A DNA stretch of 12,686 nucleotides from an uncultured Oscillospiraceae bacterium. Its GTDB lineage: Bacteria; Bacillota_A; Clostridia; Oscillospirales; Oscillospiraceae. Shown here piece by piece: positions 5,030 through 11,854 of this stretch (positions within the stretch are counted from its first letter, which is position 1; every line of letters starts with the position of its first letter). Position numbers and translations under genes: made by a program. The notes below the pieces were generated by a model that saw only the letters and a program-made list of their open reading frames with translations, searched no databases and was not told the origin of the DNA. The DNA lies in the NCBI GenBank assembly GCA_947631675.1, contig CANRMG010000039.1, forward strand, positions 1 to 12,686, read 5' to 3'.

Positions 5030-6262
5030 ATGGACATCGCCGTCATCGGCGGGGGCGCGTCGGGCCTGGCCGCGGCGCTGGCCGCCCGGGAGAGCCTGGA
5101 CAATCACGTCACGGTCTTTGAGCGCCAGAACCGGGTGGGCCGGAAGCTGCTGGCCACCGGCAACGGCCGGTGCAACCTCACCAACATGAACGCGTCTCTG
5201 GACAATTACCACGGCCAGGACCCGGATTTTGCCGGTCCGGCCCTGTACCGCTTTGGCCCGGAGGACACCCTGCGCTGGTTCGCCTCTCTGGGCCTCGTCA
5301 CCACGACGGAGCCCTCCGGGCGGGTCTATCCCCTCTCGGACACCGCCGGGAGCGTGGTGGACGTGCTGCGCCTGGCGCTGGATGCCCGGGGCGGCGGGAC
5401 CGTCTGCGCCGCGCCCATCATGAAGGCGGAGAAGATAGGCGACTGCTTTTTGCTCACCGGCCAGCTGGGTGAGGAATACACCGCGGACAAGCTCATCATC
5501 GCCTGCGGCGGGGCCGCCGGGGCGCGCCTCGGCGGCGTGAGCCTGGGCTACGATCTGCTGGCATCCTTCGGCCACCGGCGGACGGAGCTTTATCCCTCCC
5601 TGGTACAGCTCAAGACCGACAACACCTGGACCCGGCCTTTGAAGGGCGTGCGCACGCAAGTTGACATAACTTTGGAGCAAGGCGAGTCCATCCTGGCCTC
5701 CGCCCACGGGGAGGTCCAGTTCACCGATTACGGCGTCACCGGTCCTGCGGTCTATGACCTGTCCCGGGCCGCCTCCCTGGCAGGGCCCGCCTGCATCATA
5801 TGTCTGCGCCTGCTGCCAGAGATGGAGAAAGTTTACATAATTAATTATCTCATTGAGAAACGCAACACTTTTCCCGATATAAAGGCGGAAAACATTCTGA
5901 GCGGTGCTTTACATAATTCAATCGCCCGGGCGGCGCTCCGCCGCACGCAGATACCTCTGGACGCCCGGCTGTGGGCCCTGTCCGACGGGGCCCTGGAGCA
6001 GATCGCGGACATCCTCTGCCGCTATGAGCTGCCCCTCACGGGCACCCTTGGCTTCGACGAGGCTCAGGTCACCGCCGGGGGCGTGGAGACCGCCGGCTTC
6101 GACCCCGAGACCATGGAAAGCCGCTTGGTGCCGGGGCTTTACGCCTGCGGCGAGGTGCTGGACATCGACGGGGACTGCGGGGGATACAACCTGCAGTGGG
6201 CCTGGTCCAGCGGGCGGCTGGCAGGTCTGGCCGCCGGCGGGCTGTTGGGTGACATGACATGA
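5030..6262 (+). CDS. HI0933/YhiN/BaiN-like FAD-dependent oxidoreductase
   Basis: 410-aa cytoplasmic flavoprotein, the usual length for the HI0933 family. The N-terminal FAD dinucleotide fold is IGGGASGLAAA at 6-16, with Glu31 ending the second strand. The family signature VGRKLLATGNGRCNLTN is at 36-52, and the C-terminal FAD segment GEVLDIDGDCGGYNLQWAWS at 374-393. One member, BaiN of bile-acid 7-dehydroxylating clostridia, reduces 3-dehydro-delta-4,6 bile acid intermediates. Most members have no known substrate, and no other bai-type gene is visible here, so I do not assign that reaction. The next gene starts within its stop codon (ATGA overlap), so the two are translationally coupled. The coding sequence contains three of the seven A+T-rich TTNACATAA motifs, at 5659-5671, 5830-5842 and 5906-5918. 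Confidence 0.92.
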   Translation: MDIAVIGGGASGLAAALAARESLDNHVTVFERQNRVGRKLLATGNGRCNLTNMNASLDNYHGQDPDFAGPALYRFGPEDTLRWFASLGLVTTTEPSGRVYPLSDTAGSVVDVLRLALDARGGGTVCAAPIMKAEKIGDCFLLTGQLGEEYTADKLIIACGGAAGARLGGVSLGYDLLASFGHRRTELYPSLVQLKTDNTWTRPLKGVRTQVDITLEQGESILASAHGEVQFTDYGVTGPAVYDLSRAASLAGPACIICLRLLPEMEKVYIINYLIEKRNTFPDIKAENILSGALHNSIARAALRRTQIPLDARLWALSDGALEQIADILCRYELPLTGTLGFDEAQVTAGGVETAGFDPETMESRLVPGLYACGEVLDIDGDCGGYNLQWAWSSGRLAGLAAGGLLGDMT

Positions 6263-7549
6263 TACGGCTGCGGAATGTGAAGCTGGGCCTGGATGAGCCC
6301 GCCAACGTCCTTTGGGACAGGGCCGAGCAGCTTTTGAAAACAAAGGTTTCCGACGTCAAGATCGTCCGGCGGGCGGTGGACGCCCGCCGGAAGTTGGACG
6401 TGCACTTCGTGTACACCCTGGACGTGACCGCCCGGGACGAGGCCAGCGCCCTGGCGAAATGCCGGGACGCCTCTCCCGCCCCGGTGAACGACTACGCACC
6501 CCCGGTCCCGGCGGCTCTGCCGGAGGACCGGCCCATCGTGGTGGGATTCGGCCCGGCGGGGATGTTCGCGGCCCTGGCACTGGCCATGGCGGGCCTGCGG
6601 CCCATCGTGCTGGAGCGGGGCGAGGACGCCGCCGCCCGGGCGGAGAAGGTTTCGCGCCTGCGCCGGGAGGGCGTGCTGGACCCTGAGAGCAACATCCAGT
6701 TCGGCGAGGGCGGCGCCGGTGCCTTCTCCGACGGAAAGCTGTCCACCGGCGTGAAGGACAGGCGCATCCCCTGGGTGCTGGAGCGGCTGACAGAGGCCGG
6801 CGCGCCAGTTGACATAACTATCGACACCAAGCCCCACATCGGCACGGACCTGCTGCCTGGCGTATGCGCGAACATCCGAAAGCGCATCGAGACGCTGGGC
6901 GGCGAGGTGCGCTTTTCTACCCGCCTGGAGGCGCTGGAGACGGCCAATGGCCGCCTCACTGCCGCCGTCACCAATACCGGGACCCTTCCCTGCTCCCGGC
7001 TCATTTTGGCCTGCGGCCACAGCGCAAGGGACACATTTGAATTTTTATGTAAACTTATTCCCATGGCCCCCAAGCCCTTCGCCATGGGCGTGCGCATCGA
7101 GCATCTGCAATCGGACACGGACCGGGCCCAGTACGGCCCCTTCGCCGGCCACTCCGCCCTGCCCCCGGCAGACTACGCCCTGACGGCGGAGCTGCCCGGT
7201 GGCCGCCGGTGCTACACCTTCTGCATGTGCCCCGGGGGAGAAGTGGTCCCCGCCGCCAGCGAGCCGGGGATGGTGTGCACCAACGGGGCCAGCCCTTATG
7301 ATAGAAATTATGTTAACTCCAATGCCGCCCTGCTGGCGGCCCTGGCCCCAGAGGACTTCCCTTACCCCGGCATTCTGGGCGGCGTGGCCTGGCAGCGGGA
7401 GCTGGAGCGGCGGGCCTATGAGGCTACCGGGGGCGGCTATCGCGCCCCGGTCCAGACCGTGGGCAGTTTCCTCTGCGGCGGTCCCTCCCGGTTTGGCCGG
7501 GTGCAGCCCTCCTACGAGCCGGGGATCGCGGCGATAGATTTACATAATA
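5659..7549. repeat. Seven dispersed copies of an intragenic TTNACATAA motif
   Basis: Seven 13-bp sites: AGTTGACATAACT (5659-5671 and 6807-6819, identical), AGTTTACATAATT (5830-5842), GCTTTACATAATT (5906-5918), GATTTACATAATA (7537-7549). On the minus strand, AGTTTACATAAAA (complement of 7043-7055) and AGTTAACATAATT (complement of 7306-7318). All lie inside the two G+C-rich flavoprotein genes, in different reading frames and encoding different residues. I found no TTNACATAA elsewhere in the window by eye. Function is unknown. Confidence 0.6.
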
Positions 7550-7821
7550 TTCTTCCCCCGGTCATCACGGATACTATCGCCGGGGCGCTGCCCCTCTTCG
7601 ACCGAAAGCTTTATGGCTTCGCCGCCCCCGACGCCGTGCTGACCGGTCCGGAGACCCGCTCCTCCAGCCCGGTGCGGATGCTGCGCACCGATACGCTCCA
7701 GTCCCCCGCCATAGAGGGTCTCTACCCCTGCGGGGAGGGAGCCGGCTGGGCGGGCGGCATCATGTCCGCCGCCGTGGACGGACTCAAGTGCGCCGAGTCG
7801 CTGATCGCAAGCATCCAATAA
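6259..7821 (+). CDS. COG2509-type FAD-dependent dehydrogenase
   Basis: 520-aa flavoprotein. An N-terminal domain of about 90 residues, with KIVRRAVDARRKLDVHFVYT at 34-53, precedes the FAD fold, as is typical of the COG2509 group. The dinucleotide motif VVGFGPAGMFAAL is at 94-106, with Glu119 closing the second strand. SNIQFGEGGAGAFSDGKLST at 144-163 is a strong family marker. Near the C-terminus, GLYPCGEGAGWAGGIMSAAV carries the second FAD contact. The substrate is unknown; the group is annotated only as NAD(P)/FAD-dependent or uncharacterized dehydrogenase. The ATG overlaps the TGA of the preceding flavoprotein by 4 nt, so the pair is one operon, ended by the terminator at 7839. It contains four TTNACATAA motifs, two on each strand, at 6807-6819, 7043-7055, 7306-7318 and 7537-7549. 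Confidence 0.92.
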   Translation: MIRLRNVKLGLDEPANVLWDRAEQLLKTKVSDVKIVRRAVDARRKLDVHFVYTLDVTARDEASALAKCRDASPAPVNDYAPPVPAALPEDRPIVVGFGPAGMFAALALAMAGLRPIVLERGEDAAARAEKVSRLRREGVLDPESNIQFGEGGAGAFSDGKLSTGVKDRRIPWVLERLTEAGAPVDITIDTKPHIGTDLLPGVCANIRKRIETLGGEVRFSTRLEALETANGRLTAAVTNTGTLPCSRLILACGHSARDTFEFLCKLIPMAPKPFAMGVRIEHLQSDTDRAQYGPFAGHSALPPADYALTAELPGGRRCYTFCMCPGGEVVPAASEPGMVCTNGASPYDRNYVNSNAALLAALAPEDFPYPGILGGVAWQRELERRAYEATGGGYRAPVQTVGSFLCGGPSRFGRVQPSYEPGIAAIDLHNILPPVITDTIAGALPLFDRKLYGFAAPDAVLTGPETRSSSPVRMLRTDTLQSPAIEGLYPCGEGAGWAGGIMSAAVDGLKCAESLIASIQ

Positions 7822-7838
7822 AATATATGTTCATTTTC

Positions 7839-7873
7839 AAAATGGCATGGCCCACCGGCCATGCCATTTTTTT
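7839..7873 (+). terminator. Terminator after the flavoprotein pair
   Basis: Perfect 14-bp stem AAAATGGCATGGCC (7839-7852) with GGCCATGCCATTTT (7857-7870), loop CACC, followed by more T. The flanking A and T runs mean it can also work in the other direction. Confidence 0.93.
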
Positions 7874-7874
7874 C

Positions 7875-7906
7875 GATTTAAGAAAAATTTTTCACGGACT
7901 TAAATC
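7875..7906. promoter_or_regulatory. Inverted repeat ahead of the sigma-factor operon
   Basis: GATTTAAG (7875-7882) and CTTAAATC (7899-7906) are perfect inverse copies 16 bp apart, around an A/T-rich core, 51 nt before the sigma factor's ATG. It lies in the only space where the operon's promoter can be. I see no consensus sigma-A promoter here, so the operon may use a non-standard promoter, possibly recognised by its own sigma factor. An operator role is inference. Confidence 0.4.
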
Positions 7907-7957
7907 ATTTTGCGTTTTTGGCTGTTATCCTCAGTAGAAAAAGAAAGCGGGTATCCC

Positions 7958-8470
7958 ATGAGCGACGAAGAACTGGTCAAAAGAATACGCCAGGGCGACA
8001 CAGCCGCCGGGGAGGAGCTGATCGACCGGTACTACGCCGCGGTCTTCCACTATTGCCGATGTTACTGCGGGAGCCGGGAGACGGCGGAGGACCTGACCCA
8101 GGAGACGTTTTTGCGGCTGTTCCGGTCCCTGGCCGGCTACAGCGAGGAGGGGAAGTTCAGAGCCTGGCTCTTCCTCATCGCCAAGCGGCTTTGCATCAAT
8201 GAGGGGAAAAAGGTCCCCACGTACCCGCTGGAGGGGGAGGAGAGCCTGCCGAGCCCGCGAAACGACATGGCCCGGACGGACGACCAGGACGAGCTGCGCC
8301 TTCTCATAGAGGGTCTGCCCCCGGAGCAGCGGGAGGCGGTATACCTGCGCTTCGGCATGGGCCTCAGCTACCGGGACATCGCGCGGGCCACGGGCTGCAA
8401 GCTGCGCACGGCCCAGAGCCGGGTGGCATACGCGCTGCGGAATATGCGAAAGAGGATGCGCCATGAATAG
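7958..8470 (+). CDS. ECF-like sigma-70 family RNA polymerase sigma factor
   Basis: 170-aa sigma factor with only regions 2 and 4, the ECF layout and size. Region 2 covers about 18-83, with AEDLTQETFLRLFRSL at 43-58 (the core-binding and -10-recognition helix) and FRAWLFLIAKRLCIN at 67-81. An acidic linker follows. Region 4 is at about 115-167, with LPPEQREAVYLRFGMGLSYR (120-139) and the recognition helix KLRTAQSRVAYALRNMRKR (148-166). It should redirect RNA polymerase to a small set of promoters, probably including its own operon. I chose ATG 7958 (MSDEEL) because the sigma homology begins just after it; the ribosome site is weak (AAGAAAGCGGG), which hints at low expression. It overlaps the next gene by 8 nt, which makes that membrane protein a candidate anti-sigma partner. 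Confidence 0.92.
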   Translation: MSDEELVKRIRQGDTAAGEELIDRYYAAVFHYCRCYCGSRETAEDLTQETFLRLFRSLAGYSEEGKFRAWLFLIAKRLCINEGKKVPTYPLEGEESLPSPRNDMARTDDQDELRLLIEGLPPEQREAVYLRFGMGLSYRDIARATGCKLRTAQSRVAYALRNMRKRMRHE

Positions 8471-9239
8471 GAGAAAACTCAAAGAGCGCTTAACAGAATA
8501 TATCCAACAGTCCATAGAGCAGGAGACCGGCTTTCAGCGAAAAGACGAGACGGTCCGGCTGTGCGCAGAGATCACCCGGGCCCAGGCGGCCGCGCCGGAG
8601 AAAAAGCGGCAGAGCTTCTGGGGCTTCCTCTCAGATGTGTTCCACTTCGAGGGCATCCCCATCCTGCTGCCCCAGCTGGCGGTATTCGCTGCCGCGTGCC
8701 TGGCCCTCACGGCCTCGCCCATGGGCCATTATGATCTGCCCATGTACATGCCCCTTTTCATCCTCGCTGTCACGCCCGTGTTTTTCAAGGGCCAGCGCTA
8801 CCAGGTCAGCGAGGTGGAGGCGGCCACCCGTACCTCCGGGGCGCTGCTGACGCTGGCGCGGCTGGTGCTGGCCGGCGGCGGCGCGCTGATGTGCCTGACC
8901 GTTCTGCTGGGACTGCAGGTCTGGCTCCAGCGGTCCTGCGACAACATGGGCCGGATCGTGGTCTACTGCCTGGTGCCCTACCTCACCTGCATGACCACCA
9001 TGCTGGCCCTTCTGCGCCGGAGTCGGGCCAGCGCCGCCCCTCAGTGCATGGCCATCTCCCTGAGCTCGGTCCTCTTCTGGCGGGGCACGGCCATCTTCCT
9101 CCCCTGGCTGTACGAGGCGTCCGCCCTGGGACTGTGGATCGTCGCGGTTTTCGTCTATTCCTGCCTCTTGGCAAAAGAGATAACGTATATCATCCATGCG
9201 AACAAGGAGGTCAAAATGTATGGAATTGTCGATCGATAG
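8463..9239 (+). CDS. Polytopic membrane protein, possible anti-sigma or transporter partner
   Basis: 258-aa protein with a basic, helical N-terminal cytoplasmic part of about 60 residues, followed by about six hydrophobic segments (near 64-84, 91-107, 125-153, 163-183, 194-216 and 219-239). I recognise no enzymatic motif. Its gene overlaps the sigma factor by 8 nt and the ABC ATPase by 20 nt, so all are made together. Sigma-factor genes are commonly followed by a membrane anti-sigma factor with a short cytoplasmic N-terminus, which fits this layout. No zinc-binding anti-sigma HxxxCxxC motif is present, however, so this stays an inference. The alternative is a membrane subunit of the ABC exporter. 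I chose the ATG inside the sigma gene's end because the predicted N-terminal helix begins there and no internal start has a better ribosome site. Confidence 0.8.
   Translation: MNRRKLKERLTEYIQQSIEQETGFQRKDETVRLCAEITRAQAAAPEKKRQSFWGFLSDVFHFEGIPILLPQLAVFAAACLALTASPMGHYDLPMYMPLFILAVTPVFFKGQRYQVSEVEAATRTSGALLTLARLVLAGGGALMCLTVLLGLQVWLQRSCDNMGRIVVYCLVPYLTCMTTMLALLRRSRASAAPQCMAISLSSVLFWRGTAIFLPWLYEASALGLWIVAVFVYSCLLAKEITYIIHANKEVKMYGIVDR
9204..9210 (+). promoter_or_regulatory. Ribosome site deciding the ABC ATPase start
   Basis: AAGGAGG, 9 nt before ATG 9220. It lies inside the end of the membrane-protein gene and excludes the longer frame from 9196. The ATG at 9216 is in the frame of the upstream gene. 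Confidence 0.8.
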
Positions 9240-10089
9240 GCTCACAAAGCAGTACGGCCATAAGATCGCCGTGGACCGGGTGAGCGCCACGCTGGGTCCT
9301 GGCGTCTACGGCCTGCTGGGGGCTAACGGCGCGGGCAAGACCACCCTCATGCGGATGCTGTGCGCCATATTGGAGCCCACCTCCGGGGAAGTCCGGCTGG
9401 ACGGGAAGGACGTGGTGGCCATGGGCGCGGAGTACCGGGACGTGCTGGGATACCTGCCCCAGGACTTCGGCTACTACCCCAGCTATACCGCCGCGGAGTT
9501 TCTGTCCTACATCGCCGCCCTCAAGGGTATACCCCGGGACCGGGCGCGCAAGCGGGTGCAGGAATTGCTTTCCATGCTGGACCTGACCGCCGTGGCGGAC
9601 AAAAAAATAAAGACCTTCTCCGGGGGCATGAAACAGCGGGTGGGTATCGCCCAAGCGCTTTTGAATAATCCCCAAGTCCTTATCCTGGACGAGCCCACAT
9701 CGGGCCTGGACCCCAAGGAGCGGGTGCGGCTGAGAAATCTGCTGAGCGAGTACGCTGGGAATAAGATCGTCGTCCTCTCCACCCACATCGTGTCGGATGT
9801 AGAGGCCATCGCGGACCAGGTATTCATCATGAACGCCGGCCGGTTCATCGCCTACGGCACGGTGCAGGAGCTGGCCCGGCAGGTGAAGGGAAAGGTGTGG
9901 GAACTCACCGTTCCCCGGGAACAGGCGAGGCTCTGGCAGGAGGATTTCACGGTGGCCAACTACCGCCACGAGGGGGAGGACGTGGTGCTCCGCATCATCT
10001 CCGACGAGGAGCCCTCGCCGGACGCCAACCTGTGCGAGCCCATACTGGACGACGCGTATCTCTACCAATTCGGCGCGAAGGAGGCGTGA
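9220..10089 (+). CDS. ABC transporter ATP-binding protein
   Basis: 289-aa nucleotide-binding subunit of an ABC-2 type exporter, on the inner face of the membrane. All catalytic motifs are intact: Walker A GANGAGKTT at 34-42, Q-loop Gln81 (YLPQDFG), signature SGGMKQ at 134-139, Walker B LILDEP at 154-159 with Glu158, and switch His189 in LSTHIVSD. A C-terminal part of about 75 residues beyond the core, common in drug, lantibiotic or lipid exporters of this class, probably contacts the permease or regulates it. It overlaps the upstream membrane-protein gene by 20 nt and is followed after 1 nt by the permease gene, so the three proteins are probably made in balanced amounts. The transported substrate cannot be told from sequence. 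Confidence 0.95.
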   Translation: MELSIDRLTKQYGHKIAVDRVSATLGPGVYGLLGANGAGKTTLMRMLCAILEPTSGEVRLDGKDVVAMGAEYRDVLGYLPQDFGYYPSYTAAEFLSYIAALKGIPRDRARKRVQELLSMLDLTAVADKKIKTFSGGMKQRVGIAQALLNNPQVLILDEPTSGLDPKERVRLRNLLSEYAGNKIVVLSTHIVSDVEAIADQVFIMNAGRFIAYGTVQELARQVKGKVWELTVPREQARLWQEDFTVANYRHEGEDVVLRIISDEEPSPDANLCEPILDDAYLYQFGAKEA

Positions 10090-10090
10090 C

Positions 10091-11305
10091 ATGGAACTTT
10101 TTGCTTTGGAACACAAGAGACTTTGGCGGACGCCCCGGGTGTGGATATGCGTGCTGCTGTGCTTTCTCTACAGCGTCGTATGGGGGACCCTGCTGTGGTA
10201 TCAATGGCTGGGCTTCGGCACCCAAAACGACAGCACCGACATATACGACCACAATTTTGACGGCTATGCCGCCATCCGGGACTGGCAGGAGGAGTTCTCC
10301 CAGTTCGGTGACCACTGGACGGATGAGACGCTCCAAAAGATCGTGGCGAAGTATCAGAGCTATGACATCTATGAAAAGCCGGGCATTCAGTCCATGGGGG
10401 ACTGGATCGTGGCATACACGGCTCTGAGCAACCTTTACGAGGAGCTGGAGGACCCGGAGAACCAGCAGTATCAGCCCCTGATCCTCTACGCGGACACGAC
10501 GAAGCTGACGGATTTCTACCAGCGGCGGGCGGACCTTTTGGAGTTCACCCTGGAGGCCACCCGGCAGAACGAGGGGATGAGCGAGGCCGACAAGCAGATG
10601 CTCCTGGATATGAACAGCCAGATCGAGGAGCCCTGGCCCTACGAGTGGACCCGAGGCTGGGCCGAGCTGTCCTTTGACTGGTCGAAGATAGCGCCGTATC
10701 TTGCCATCGCGCTGGCATTCCTGTTCTCCGGGGAGTGGCACAACAGCACCGCGCCCATGCTGCACACCATAAAGCATGGCTGGAAGAAGCTGGCCCGCAT
10801 CAAGGTCCTCAGCGGCATGGCCTTCGCGCTGGAGCTGTATCTGCTCATCGCGGGCGGAAAGGTGCTGCTGCAGCTGATCTACCTGGGCACCAGCGGGTGG
10901 GACCTGCCCATCCAATATGTCAGGCTCCTGGCCGTGGCTCCCTGGAACATGCTGCAGGCGGAACTGTATGAACTGGCCTTTGGCCTGGTCGGCGTGTTCG
11001 GCTACGCAGCGCTGGTCATGCTCATGTCGGCCCTGGTGAAGAACAACGTGCTGGCGCTGGTATTCAGTTTGGCGTTCGTATACGTACCGGACATACTTCA
11101 TCGCTACCTGCCCAAATGGCTGCTGGCGCTGAGCCAGTATCTCCCCCTGGTGGGCAGCAGCAGCGACATCTACAGCTACAACATATTCCACATCTTCGGC
11201 CTGAGCGTCTGGTCGCCCTGGATGATGATCATAGTGCCGTTTTTGATCGGCGTCGTGTGCATCCCCTTCGCCATCCGGGGCTGGTCCCGGCGGCAGAAGG
11301 TGTAA
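10091..11305 (+). CDS. ABC-2 type permease
   Basis: 404-aa membrane partner of the preceding ATPase. A basic N-terminus (LEHKRLWRTPR) is followed by a first membrane helix at about 17-37. Then comes a long, acidic, probably extracytoplasmic domain of about 150 residues (40-195; for example NLYEELEDPENQQYQPLILY). Five or so further helices lie between about 197 and 396. One long outer domain between the first and second helices is typical of ABC-2 permeases of bacitracin/lantibiotic-resistance-like or stress exporters, but I recognise no named subfamily. AAGGAGG lies 6 nt before the ATG. It is the last gene of the sigma-membrane protein-ATPase-permease operon, and a strong terminator follows 14 nt after its stop. 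No frame damage is seen. Confidence 0.88.
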   Translation: MELFALEHKRLWRTPRVWICVLLCFLYSVVWGTLLWYQWLGFGTQNDSTDIYDHNFDGYAAIRDWQEEFSQFGDHWTDETLQKIVAKYQSYDIYEKPGIQSMGDWIVAYTALSNLYEELEDPENQQYQPLILYADTTKLTDFYQRRADLLEFTLEATRQNEGMSEADKQMLLDMNSQIEEPWPYEWTRGWAELSFDWSKIAPYLAIALAFLFSGEWHNSTAPMLHTIKHGWKKLARIKVLSGMAFALELYLLIAGGKVLLQLIYLGTSGWDLPIQYVRLLAVAPWNMLQAELYELAFGLVGVFGYAALVMLMSALVKNNVLALVFSLAFVYVPDILHRYLPKWLLALSQYLPLVGSSSDIYSYNIFHIFGLSVWSPWMMIIVPFLIGVVCIPFAIRGWSRRQKV

Positions 11306-11319
11306 AAGAACCAACAAAG

Positions 11320-11352
11320 AAAGACGCGGTGCGAACGCACCGCGTCTTTTTG
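11320..11352. terminator. Bidirectional terminator, copy 1 of a repeated palindrome
   Basis: 13-bp perfect stem AAAGACGCGGTGC (11320-11332) with GCACCGCGTCTTT (11337-11349), loop GAAC. A T-run follows on the plus strand and a T-rich run on the minus strand. It lies between the convergent permease gene (+) and TM2-protein gene (-). Its central 24 nt recur exactly at 12098-12121. Confidence 0.93.
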
Positions 11353-11361
11353 ATCCCGGAT

Positions 11362-11739
11362 TCAGACGTAATACGGGTTGGGCTTGAACAGCAGCGCTAT
11401 GAGGTCGATCACCGCGCCGATCGTAAAGAGCCCTGCCGTGAGCAGATAGAGCACACCCATACCGATCTTTCCCTCATAGAACTTATGAGCCCCGATGACC
11501 CCAAGGAAAAGACACAGGAAGAAAGCGACCCATTTGTTCTTGGGTTGCCCATAACGCCCCCCAGCGTTCACATTTGTATTGGTATTCGTGTTTTGGATCA
11601 CGATATTCGGCTGCGACTCATTTTTGACCGCCTCGACCTGCCTGCCGCAGGACGTACAGACGACAGCGTCCTCCGGTATCCTTGCTCCGCAATGCTTGCA
11701 GTATTTCATTTTCTCTGTCTGCTGTGTGCTCTGGTCCAT
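11362..11739 (-). CDS. Zinc-ribbon plus TM2-domain membrane protein
   Basis: 125-aa protein. The N-terminal zinc ribbon YCKHCGARIPEDAVVCTSCG has metal-ligand Cys14, Cys17, Cys28 and Cys31. An Asn/Thr-rich linker follows (IVIQNTNTNTNVNAGG, 46-61). The C-terminal TM2 domain has two hydrophobic helices: 70-88, ending in the family hallmark GVIGAHKFYEGK, and 93-117, with FTIGAVIDLIALL. TM2 proteins are small inner-membrane proteins of mostly unknown function; the ribbon suggests contact with another protein or nucleic acid on the inner face. ATG 11737-11739 has GGGAGGG just upstream, so I reject an upstream start at 11781. Divergent from the XRE regulator, with which it shares a palindromic control region, so regulation by it is likely. 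Ends at the bidirectional terminator at 11320. Confidence 0.9.
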   Translation of the reverse strand: MDQSTQQTEKMKYCKHCGARIPEDAVVCTSCGRQVEAVKNESQPNIVIQNTNTNTNVNAGGRYGQPKNKWVAFFLCLFLGVIGAHKFYEGKIGMGVLYLLTAGLFTIGAVIDLIALLFKPNPYYV

Positions 11740-11769
11740 CGTATTTCCCTCCCTATGTTGGTCAGCATA

Positions 11770-11798
11770 AAAATAACACATATGTATTCAATTATCAA
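11770..11798 (-). promoter_or_regulatory. Candidate promoter of the TM2 protein gene
   Basis: On the minus strand TTGATA (complement of 11793-11798) and TATTTT (complement of 11770-11775) are separated by 17 bp, about 30 nt before the start codon. The spacer overlaps one arm of the inverted repeat at 11775-11808. Confidence 0.5.
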
Positions 11799-11808
11799 CA
11801 TATGTGTT
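11775..11808. promoter_or_regulatory. Inverted repeat between the divergent TM2 and XRE genes
   Basis: AACACATATG (11775-11784) and CATATGTGTT (11799-11808) are perfect inverse copies separated by 14 bp. CATATGT followed by an A or G and then TTCA also recurs directly 20 bp apart, at 11779 and 11799. The repeat overlaps the promoter of the TM2 gene and the probable -35 region of the XRE gene, so it is the best candidate operator for the XRE repressor. Confidence 0.6.
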
Positions 11809-11836
11809 CATTAATTTGATGGAGCCAACCTACAAT
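11807..11836 (+). promoter_or_regulatory. Weak candidate promoter of the XRE gene
   Basis: TTCATT (11807-11812) and TACAAT (11831-11836), 18 bp apart. The -35 box abuts the right arm of the inverted repeat, which would allow autorepression. The leader would be only about 13 nt, enough for AGAGGTG. Confidence 0.4.
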
Positions 11837-11854
11837 ATACGTAGAGGTGACTCT

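Noticed and set aside
5030..6262. Assignment of the flavoprotein as a true bile-acid reductase BaiN
   Set aside because: Only family-level motifs are visible, and no other bile-acid-inducible gene is in the window. The family is broad and mostly uncharacterised.
5659..7549. The repeated 13-bp motif as a CRISPR array or riboswitch
   Set aside because: Copies are short, on both strands, irregularly spaced by 76 to 901 bp and embedded in intact genes. There are no cas genes.
7910..7957. Sigma factor starting upstream of ATG 7958
   Set aside because: The upstream frame codes for a short unrelated string before the sigma homology, and no better ribosome site is present.
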